A stretch of 64,000 nucleotides of DNA, taken from the NCBI RefSeq assembly GCF_027744825.2, contig NC_071334.1, positions 58,967,437-59,031,436 of the forward strand. Direction: 5' to 3'. The translations under genes were made by a program, and so were the position numbers. Shown here in pieces: positions 54,123 through 64,000 of this stretch. The DNA comes from Synchiropus splendidus. Lineage: Eukaryota > Chordata > Actinopteri > Syngnathiformes > Callionymidae. Positions within the stretch are counted from its first letter, which is position 1; every line of letters begins with the position of its first letter. A model generated the notes under the pieces. That model worked only from the letters and a program-made list of their open reading frames with translations. It made no database searches and was not told the origin of the DNA.

Positions 54123-54535
54123 ATTTATTGTCTGCTTACTATATAAGTTTTTTTTTTTTTTATGCAAGGGGGGCAAATAAGTTTTAGGATCAAGACCAGA
54201 AAACTCAATTTTTAAAGGGCCAAACAACTTACGATCATTTACAGCTCGATACATTTTGAAGTAGTGCGGTTTAACAGTATAAAGTTTACAAATGCTGGAC
54301 CTCACATTACAGTGATATGATTCTTATGACTTGCAGGGTGCCATTACTCTGCAAGTACAGGCCGGTCTGTGTGTGAGTGTAGACAGCAGCCTGTCCCCCA
54401 AAGTGTCCCCTGCCTCTCACTCCGTGTAACCGAGATGGGCTTCATCAGCCCACAAAATGAGTGAATGAATACTCAGCATTACAAAACTGCCCACGTGTGA
54501 GCAGGGTATTGCAGTTTTTTTTCTTAATCCACTCA

Positions 54536-55139
54536 GTCAAAACCATTTAACAAATTTTCCTGTATGAATGGTTTCATTCTATTAACCTGAAGTCTGAAGT
54601 GACTGTAACGTATGGAAATAATTTAATATATATGTGAATTAAAATGTGAAAAGAATGTTTCATACAACACCTTTAAAATGAATAACTGGAATATAGGGAT
54701 AAAAAAAGTTCAGCCCAAAAGACTGATGCTCCCAGATCATGTTAATTTGAAGCTTCCAAATCTGGTTCCAACCCTTAACATTCAAAGCACTATATTTGGA
54801 TTGAAGTGTTGAGGCACACTCAATGACCATGATCCAGCCCAGTCTCTCATCACAGCAGCCACAGACCTGTGATCAGAAACTCATCCCAAAATCCCTCCTG
54901 CCCCTCAGTTAATTAAATTTACATTGAAATAGTCATGTGCTTTATCCACTCAGGTATAACTTCGGTGCACATCACATCTGTCTGTCTCGCTGTCTACTAT
55001 ACTCGCAGCTTTTTTTTTTTTTTGGTTAGTTCCTGAAATATTAAAAACTGAAATTAAAAAAAGCAAAAATCTCAACCAAACTAAATGACCATATTTACAA
55101 ACGAAAACAAAACTGCATTTGTCACTGACAGTTTAAATC
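54536..55139. other. Flank outside right arm, nothing recognised
   Basis: AT-rich, with a poly-T run near 55011-55024. No coding signal. Confidence 0.5.
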
Positions 55140-55640
55140 AATTTAAACTTCCTTTTTTTTTCGATCCGTGCGACCCTGTTTGACCCCCATGAAGACCCGC
55201 CAATGACCCGATGAACGAACATCTCCATGTCGGCTCTGAGGTCCGGGTGAGGATGAGGAGAGGGATGGAGTGTTCCGTCACTCAACAAGTGCTGTGGCTG
55301 CAGAGCGGAACACACATGATGAACACGCGCACCTGACGAACGGCTCTACCTTCGTCTGCCCGCGGCGGCGTCGGATCCATGTCCAGAGGTCCAGAGGAGG
55401 GCGGACGTACCGGAGGATCATAGCTGCTGCCGCCTCCTCTCTGCCGCCCGCATCTGCGACAGAGTCATAGCCAGAAGACGGAGCTCCGTGTGAGCTGGAC
55501 CTCAGTCCAACCCAGTCTGACAGCTGAGGCTGCTGCGCGGTGAGGAGGAGGTGGAACACACCAGAACCGGACCAGGAACAGCCCCCACCGTCACTCTCTC
55601 ACAAACACAGACGCCCTCGAGATTTCCCTCGAATTCGCTC
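55140..55640 (-). promoter_or_regulatory. CpG-rich promoter-like block, possible first exon
   Basis: A sharp local rise in GC and CpG (for example gcccgcggcggcgtcgg near 55358-55374). On the minus strand a frame starts MILRYVRPPLDLWTWIRRRR and meets a possible donor (aag|gtagag) at about 55351. It lies 5.5 kb upstream of ctxn3 copy 2 in the right orientation to supply its non-coding first exon, but no link can be shown from sequence. It could be the promoter of another gene. Confidence 0.4.
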
Positions 55641-57366
55641 CATCCTGAGTCAGTTCCTGAGTCTCACCAGTGCAGCATTCAACAATAATATCAGACTCTT
55701 TCATGGCCAGCTGTTCCGCTATTTTATTTAGATTTTTTTTCTTATTTTATAAATGATATAAATAAGACACATATAATGCTATTTTAGTTGATAATATATT
55801 AATATTCACTTCTTTAGGCAGACATGCAACATCCACTAATAAAGGTTATCTAATGTAGTCAAATAAACTGTCTCTTATTTCAGTTTTTCATTGACCTCAT
55901 GTGACCTCTTTCCTTACTGTCAGAACCCAGACTGACTCAGCAACAGTTGCCCATGGAGCTGTCATAATGGCATCATTGACCAAGCGCAACCAAATCTCAC
56001 CCACCTCCTCAGCACTGCACTTCACTGTCATATGATGATATGTCTGACCACGGTTTAGGTTTACTCATAAGTTTCAGTTGGTTGAACACAATCTCACGGC
56101 CTGAAGTTCCTCCAGCAGAGGAATGGATTTCTTCTCACTCCCTATTTCACGCAGGCTCCATTCCGAGCGGAGAAACAGCTGCTGCTGTGAGATACTCTCA
56201 GTGAAAACCACCATATTGATTTTATAATGCCTCACATTCTCACACTTCCACTGTATCTGTTTCTAGCGGAGCTGCTATCTCTCTGCAGACACCATGGATC
56301 ACTGCAGATGTGCCTTCAGTCAAAGGAGACATCAACAAAGTATTCGCTCGTTGCTTCAGTCAGTGTGAACACGTCAGTGAGTGGAAGAGTGAGTTGCTTA
56401 AATGTATTACAAAAGAAGATATCAGGACCAAGAGGCACTATCAAGGTGCAGTCGCTGGCAATACAGTTAGCTTATTTTTTATTTTTTTATCTAACCTGTG
56501 ATCTAGCCTGCTATTTGAAGAAAAAAAAAGTGGGAGAGTGGGACAGACACAGAAAACCAAATAATGTCTTTGGAATAAATATATGGGATGAAAATACAGC
56601 ACCAGAGAAGCAAAGCATGAGTCACATATTTAAATTTCGCATTTAAATATCACTGACTTCTACATCAACCAATACATAATAATAATTAGAGATAAGATGT
56701 AAGTTTTCATTCCGTATACACAAAAAAATTCAAGAGAATTTAGTTTCCATATACTACCATAAAATACATTCAGACAAGGTTCAAACGCAGCCACCATATT
56801 GTGATATCACAGGCGGTACCAAACACTGCAGTGCACTGCTGTAGCAGCAATATCAGCCAATAGTGAGGGATTTGTGAGATTTTTATTCAAACCACATTGT
56901 TCTGGAAGTGATGACCTGAACTGTTGTGAGAGGATGGAGTGCCTGAACGGGTAACAGATGGGCGGACAGACAACAAGAGTTGCACTGAACGGTAATGTAA
57001 CTGTAATGTAGAACTCTCTTCAAACAGTCGGTAGTACAAAATATATAATGTGTTTGGGTAAAGAGTGGGACTTACTCTGCCTTCTGTCGGTGAGTACACG
57101 CCTCCGAGTCCTCACAGATGTTACTGTAACTTTGTTTGGGATAGGTTGGTATCATTGCTTGCTGCTTGTTTACATTTGAAAAACTTGTGCATTTGCAGTT
57201 TCAAAACCCATTAGAGGCAAACTTTCAGGGCAAAATGATCCTGTAAAGCACTGAAACACTGATGGTCACCACTCGTGTCTCATTCTTTTAGCTCGCTTCA
57301 CCTATTTCTGATGAGTCATTATTATTATCTTATTATATACTAGAATATTATTGTTATTATTATGAG
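55641..57366. other. Intergenic with possible LINE scrap
   Basis: At 56268-56460 a + frame reads TPWITADVPSVKGDINKVF and later SELLKCITKEDIRTKRHYQ, which recalls the region between endonuclease and reverse transcriptase of fish LINEs. The match is weak. Nothing else seen. Confidence 0.3.
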
Positions 57367-58519
57367 TCACGTATGCTTCGGTGCTTTCAAACAAGTTAAT
57401 GACAGTAGCTTTCTAGCACTAAAGCTTAGTGACCCGCCGTCATCAGACGCCAATAGCTGTTCAGCTCACGGAGTAAATGAAAGGACAGCGACCTCTGCTG
57501 GGGATAGAGGTAAATTACAACCTTCACCATAACGAAGCGTTTGTTGTGGTAATTGCACTCATTCTGAGTCGAATTGTATTACTCTACTTAACTAAAGCTG
57601 TTCTTCAACACGGTTGATCAGGACACAGTCCCTGAATTGTGTTGGGACTTATGTTGATGTTATCGAAGAAATATTAGTATATAAATATTAATATTAATAA
57701 TTAACAATTACAATATTCGAATGAAATTTCAACCGCTGTCCCAGATGTTGTGTCGAGTCCCCGACAGTTTACAGCAACTTTGGACCCATTTGGACTACTT
57801 TCCTGGAAGCTACTGAAGAAATATTGGGAAAATATTAGTAAAATATTAACAATTACAATATTCTAATGAAATATCAACTGCTGTCCCGGATGTGTCTTCT
57901 GTCCCCTGATAGTTTACAGCAACTTTGGACCCATATTCTGGAAGCTGTTAAAGAACACTAGAAGTGTTATCACTGACATGGTTGAGTTCATAAAGATATC
58001 GAATTTGTTGATGGTCCCTAACTGACGCGGTGTTGCCAGTGCGACCCGTTGACCCGTGCGCCATATTCGGGGACATAGCTGAGGACGACAGCGCCAAAGC
58101 GGCATTCGAAGCCCGTCGAATATCCAATGTGTGTCTAAAATATAGTACAAAAAAGATAGAGACTTCAGGACAACGAATGACAATGACTTTAACTGCCACG
58201 ACAACTGGCTCGGACCTGAACAGAAGGCCGGGACAGCACTGACATGGACTTTAACTCCGGGACTGTGTCCTGAACCACCGTGTTGAAGAAAAGCTTTAAA
58301 GTAGAGTAATAAAAATTCGACTCAAAATGAGTGCAATTACCACAGCAAACTCTGTAATTGACCTCTATCCCCAGCAGAGGTCGCTGTCCTTTCATTTACT
58401 CCGTGAGCTGAACAGCTATTGGCGTCTGATGACGGTGCGCTAAGCTTTAATACGAGAACGCTACTGTCAATAAGTTGTTTGAGATGCGCTAATATTTGAA
58501 AGCACCGAAGCATACGTGA
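57367..58519. mobile_element. Non-autonomous DNA element with long terminal inverted repeats (copy B)
   Basis: The outer ~280 bases at each side (57367-57645 and 58250-58519) are inverted copies; they share tcacgtatgcttcggtgctt, then gccaatagctgttcagctc and gtggtaattgcactcat. Between them lie two units of a 145-base tandem repeat (aacaattaca at 57703 and 57848) and a unique part shared with copy A at 40435-40920. No transposase frame. The flanking duplication is unclear (possibly agt on both sides), so the superfamily is open. Confidence 0.8.
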
Positions 58520-61500
58520 GTTATTGGCACAGTAGCTTTGTTGTTCCGTGGACTGAAGCTCACTAAATCGCTCACGTGCTCGTCAGACAGTATTTTCACT
58601 GGACAACAAACCTAGTAGTGGACGGTGTGGAAGTGGACTCGGTTGTGCATCACCGTTTGCGTGGATGTGTTTTAGAGTGTTGTGGCTGTGTGAGCGTGTT
58701 TATTTAAGCGCATGACACAGAGGTCAGTGCTATTCCAACAGGCCATTCCAATAATAAAACAAGTTTAAACTATAGCTTTGACTTCGTGACAGGTTATTTG
58801 AGACTCCATGCTACCCTTCGCTCCCGTTTCATTCCCGATAACATTGTTGTTTAACCGGAATTGGCATTTATTATGCCAACGTTCACTACTCTTATTGACC
58901 TCAGGATGGCACTCACGCAGCAACAAATTCAGTTTACCATGGCAACGGCTGTTGTGTGCATCTACAGTATGCGATTAGATTAGATGATGTGCAATGATTC
59001 TAATTGGCCTTTCCTTAATCCACTCTATTTCATTTGAAGAGAGACAGAAATGTACGTCATGCAATAGGCTGCTGATAAATAGATGTTTTCTTCCTACCAA
59101 CAATTTAAAGTTAAATGGGTTTTTGCAATATGTTTTACATTTTAGTTCACATTCATTTGTGTACTACAAATTAAATCTGAGAGTAATTGTGTTTCCTCAT
59201 TATACAGCACATAAAAATGGGATTTTTAACTGTTATGATTTTATTTGTTTATGACTCTAATGACCCACAAAAAATGTGATTCACGAGGTTAAGTTGCTCA
59301 TCATTCATCATAAAAGATTGAGGTGAGCAGTAGTCCAGAGACTGAGTGAGCCAATGTCTCCCGCAGCTTCTGCTGCAGATCCTTCAGCAGACACAGTGAC
59401 ATTGGTAGAGAAGAAGCATCAATATTGACATCCATAATGTTTACTGTGCTCAGTCTTCCCTGTTCTCACTCCTCCATGCTCCAGCAGCAGTCCTAAATGG
59501 TGGTGCTGCTGCTGCATGTGTCAGATCACAACAATCAACCCTCAGTACAAAACTTTCCACTTTGCTGCGTTGGTCCGTCTCATGAGGGCTCTTTTTAAAA
59601 CACCGCTGTGTGCTCGATAACCATCTCTTGTCACCATGAGGGGATGACACTTTGACAGACTCGCGTCTGCTCTTTTCCTCACATCATTTCCAGATGAATG
59701 GAGATATGTTGGTTGTACCATGACGCTGTACAGTTGTACATCTATACAACTGTTCTTCCATATATCCATCTATTTTTCCACACATCTACCATTACTTTCA
59801 ACCCTATATCTATCCATCTATCAGGCATCAGTTCATCCATGAAAAAGTCAATCGTTTCTTGCAACCATTTATCCATTAACTTTCCATCCCTACATCCGTC
59901 ACTTTATCCCAACTTCTCATTGTATACCACATCTATGCATACTCCAATAGATGCTGCAATACTTCATTATACCTATCTATATACCCACCAGCATGTCTGA
60001 CAATATTCCCATCCATATTTTGTTCATACAACCATCGATGCAAGTCGGGCTGCAAAACATTGAAAACTGACGTTTGACAAATTATTAAAAATATATATCC
60101 ATGATTTTTGTTCAATCTTTGCAGTTCCAATTATGATGTTGTGTTTTATTATCAGCGAGAAACAGTGTTCTTGCGCTGCACGGCTTTCTTGGGTCTCCAA
60201 CAATTTAAGGCCTCTGCCACCTGTGAGGAGTGTCCTGCAGAATATAGCCTTTATTCACAATGGGAAATTCAATTTGTCTCAGCAGTAAATATTAAATACA
60301 TCAAAGACATTGAAGAAATATAAGACAAACACTAGACATTTAAGATGTACATAAAACAGGGATATTGTGAAATAAAGTGCAAAATGCAAATAAAAAAGCA
60401 AAAAGAAGAATTAATTTGAATATGTTGACACCTGACATCAAGTTAATGTTATCCTGCTTAGATTATGAGACTTCACTTGTGTGGGACCCATCAGCTAGCT
60501 GACCCAGGTATATGCCCTAAAGCCGTCAAGTCAAGTTTTATGATCCACTGGTTACAACTCTTCTGGGTGACCACTCTGTGAGAAACTGCAGCTTAATAGA
60601 ATGGTTATAGTCCGATGACCAGAGTACTTGTGCCAAAGCTACATGAAAGAGATCTTCAGCTCTGACTCACTCCTCGCCTCCCTACTAAGTGTGGCAGATG
60701 TTCCCTACATTCTGCGCTTCAGAGATCTGTTCCAGTGGTTTCTGGGAATGCAAGCCGACTGTGGCTCAACTATGTGCTAATAGACTTGCAGGGTTCCGAG
60801 AGGTCGTACTGACACTCGGCGCTGAAGCTTCTCTGCTCCTGTCACAGAAATCGAGAACCGCTCTCACCAACTTGCAGATTTAAAGTTGCCATCAGTGCCA
60901 GCATGATAGCACTGAAGATTTGACATGTTAATACACATCATTAATGTATTTTTAGCATGATGAAAAAAAAAATACAGTAGGAAGCTGTATTGAATCACTT
61001 CTTTTTGTGTTTTCATTCAGTTAGCATGAACAACTAGTGTGCTCGAAGACATGCTAGTTGTGTTTACTACTCCGCTAAGCATTTCTCCGTAATAATTTTC
61101 TCTAGAAACTGAATGTATTTCCTTTTTGTAATGACTGGACACCACCTGCTAATGTTTGTAGCTCCTCCTTTCAATGTCCTCTGCCCTCCTCCCACCACAA
61201 ACCATCAACATCATGTTTAAAAAAAAAAAAAGAAGTGAAATACTTAGAACTCTCTCCTGAAGTTGTAAAAGGTCAGTGGTGCATGTTAGCTTCTAGAGTG
61301 TCCTACACGGCAGCAAACAACTACGACATTCCAAAACAGGTTGTTAAACTCATTTTGGTCTTGGTGGATCAAGCTAATCCTTCTTATACTCGAGGATTGT
61401 AAAATTGCACGATTAATTAGCATTTACATTTTTTTTTTCTTCAGATCAGGACCTTTAAGTATGTACAAATATTTTCACCTGCATGCTGTCTGTGATGGCA

Positions 61501-64000
61501 ACTGTTGTGTGTGAGATCCAAACCTGGCTGTGTGACTCATAAACACAAGTCTAACTCACTTACAGCAAGTTAGTTGATGTGAAGGTGAACAGAATCAATG
61601 GGGATGAATATGTATTTATTATTTAATTCAGGCGATGGTTTTTAATAATAAATGCAGCATCCATCAACAAGACAGTGAGTGCTTGTCACTCCTGTACCCT
61701 TGACAGGAAGAGTGAGGTCAACCAGCGTGAAAGTCAAAGAAGCCTTTGTGCTGAAATGTCACAGTGATGGTCAAAACAAATGTAGAGTTGATGATGTATA
61801 AATGACAGTGCGCCACCATAAACTAGGAGCCTATTATCTGTCATCCATCGAAGGGCAGGACAAAGAATGAAAATGTATTTTGTCACTTTAGAACAGAAGA
61901 TTGTTCATTCATGCAACAATGAGTTTCAAAGGTTGAGGTGTCATTTTCATACGGGGCATGTATGAAGATCAAATAGGGGATTGACAATTTGTGCTTCTGG
62001 GTGCAGAGCCTTACATTCCCTAGCCGGGTGGTAATTTCACGTGGGTCTGCAGACTGACACAGGAGGTCACAGCACAGCTCCTGTCAGGCTTAGATGACAC
62101 AGCGGGGGTTCATTCGTAGATCTGTTGATTTAGACATGCTTACAACAGAAATAACCCGGGGGGCCAAAGCCCCTGGCACACTTCTCGTCTTTCAGTGAAA
62201 TGAGAGAGGAGGGGGAGTTCAGAGGTAGGTGAGGACGAAAATTCTTTTCTCCCCATTCCACCATCTTTGACGTTAAGATACTGTACAGCAGCAGAACATG
62301 TGTGATACTGTGCAATATGTATGTGTCAGTTACATGAAGTAATCAATACATATAACAGTATATTATGACTGATACTGTATAAACCATCTGCACCTTTGAG
62401 ATTCTTTTAATATCGGAGTTAAAGATCAGTTCGAAAATATAGCATAATATAGCTCTTGTTATATAAACTGTTGAAAAAAAAAGTGTTTAAAATGATCCAA
62501 CATCTATCGTATGGCCATGCTGGCACCACAATACATTTTTTGCATGGCATGTTTGATCAACTAAAATGACTTGTGACAACAAGAATAAGAGTATCAATTT
62601 GTCTGACCTAATGGAGGTACCTTCCAAGAAATAATTTCACCATATTTGCCTCTAAAATCACACTAATCACTTTTAAGGTATATTTAATGTGACCGTTGAG
62701 ATTTTGATACCCAACACTGTGAAACGCACAATAAATACACTTTGTTCGTAATGTTCTTGAGCAAGATCGAGGGGCAGGTAGTTTGGGGGGAGGCTCAGAA
62801 TGACAGGAGGTGTGTTTGTGTTAAAATAAAGCTGGTAGCAACAACCAGAGGGTTGAAGTGTCTCTTAAAACACTGTAAATGACAGACATGTTGTGTCAAC
62901 ATATCAGCGATGATGTCATTGACATTTAGGAATATCAACACTGTTCTCCAAGGACTTTCATATCTTCCTTTCAGGGTTGTCTCTTGCTGATCAACCTCCA
63001 GGTGTTTCCCTCGCAGCGTTTGATATTTACAAATGTCTGAGCTGAAAAATCTAGGTCTCATAGGTCACAGTAAAAATGCTGCTTTTTTAATGCATCTAAG
63101 CAAGCAAACGACCCTTTCCCTTATAACTGAGACTCATAAATAAAAAATGTCTCAGGTGTTTCACTTCACACACCATCAGAATCCTTTGCTACACATGGTT
63201 ATCAAATCATTATGTTAACCATAGCCTTTCCGAGGGAGACCATAACCTGCAACTGGACAAAAGGGGACCTCAAGCCCTCAGTGACCTCTCACACGATACA
63301 TCAGCCAGTTTCTCTCTTTTGGGTGGTCAATCCCCCTGAGCATCGACCCTGAGCGGATCCAAACCTGTGCTATTTAGGTTATAAATAAATCCAGAACAGG
63401 TTTGTTTGTCTGTCGAGAGGGTTCTTTTCTCACTTCAAGTCTCTATTGTCCCATCAGTGGAAGGGAGGGGTGGAGACCTGTCCTGCAGGCCAATCGAGGA
63501 AGGGTTTATTAATGATGTAGTATCACATTTGCAGCCTACACACATTAGAAGGCCATTAGAGGAGGGTGGGGATCCCAATTCTGAAACTGGGAGTCTGCTG
63601 AGTGAAAGTCTTGGACAGTGCTGAATAGTGATACTGATCATACTGAAGTATCCCAACAAGACATAGTTTGGATAAGATGTGTCACACTTTCACAGTGTTA
63701 TTGATGTGCAGTAATCTTGAACAGCAGAACAGTCCTTTGCATTGGGTACAGTCCTGTGCTCAGGATTGCTAAGCTACTCTACATTGTAGGAGCCATCACA
63801 TCTGCTGTAGCACGCTACATCATGGTGTAGTGCTCTAAACAGTGTTTTAAGGAAGCTCCTGTCAATAATTTGCTTTACAATGTAACACTATCTTACGTTT
63901 AGTGATGCGGCGCTAAACCTTACTCCATTTATGCTATGCTTTCCAGGGATTTTTTTTTACACTACATAACAACATGAGACTTAACTGGTCTTTAATTCCT
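58520..64000. other. Gene-free tail of the window
   Basis: No splice-flanked coding segments, RNA genes or defined transposon ends recognised. It contains short A or T runs (for example 61219-61231) and a patch rich in ATCC/ATCT near 59756-59825. Distal exons of a neighbouring gene could hide here, but none is supported. Confidence 0.45.

Noticed and set aside
59698..60000. 100-codon + frame
   Set aside because: Translation of a low-complexity ATCC/ATCT/CATC-rich patch.

Overview
The window looks like teleost fish nuclear DNA. Its vertebrate genes are split by compact GT-AG introns, and it carries fish-type transposon debris (hAT-like MITEs, an L2-like LINE, a decayed Ty3/gypsy element) and long GATA/GACA tetranucleotide arrays. 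Four gene types are clear, all with relatives in human 5q23: cortexin-3 (two copies), lamin B1, the membrane E3 ligase MARCHF3 and the fatty-acid transporter SLC27A6.

Layout. Bases 1-6971 form the left arm of a large inverted duplication (ctxn3 copy 1 on +, decayed exons, a GATA/GACA array). Bases 6972-46234 are a single-copy core: lmnb1 (+, 9638-15855), marchf3 (-, 17936-19299, tail to tail with lmnb1), slc27a6 (+, 24174-39156), then a cluster of decayed transposons (40.4-45.9 kb). Bases 46235-54535 are the right arm, the reverse complement of the left, with ctxn3 copy 2 on -, the same decayed exons and a tetranucleotide array about five times longer. From 54536 to 64000 there is a CpG-rich promoter-like block (55.14-55.64 kb), a terminal-inverted-repeat element with ~280-base ends (57.37-58.52 kb), and otherwise sequence in which I see no gene.

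The genes do not form one pathway. Lmnb1 encodes a farnesylated nuclear-envelope filament protein (584 aa, 11 coding exons, CaaX end). Marchf3 encodes a two-pass membrane RING-CH ubiquitin ligase of the endosomal system (218 aa as modelled, 4 coding exons). Slc27a6 encodes a FATP/acyl-CoA synthetase-type protein (623 aa, 10 coding exons). Ctxn3 encodes a small single-pass neuronal membrane protein. Their grouping is conserved synteny, compressed in this genome.

The most notable structure is the inverted duplication: two arms of about 7 and 8.3 kb, roughly 2-3% diverged in the stretches compared by eye, flank a 39-kb core holding three complete genes. Both copies carry the same two in-frame TGA codons in a decayed exon, so that decay predates the duplication. 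The arrangement could support recurrent inversion of the lmnb1-marchf3-slc27a6 block, or it could be an assembly artefact; long reads would decide. A non-autonomous DNA element family with a 145-base internal repeat appears at two places, and one copy seems to have been split by the gypsy insertion.
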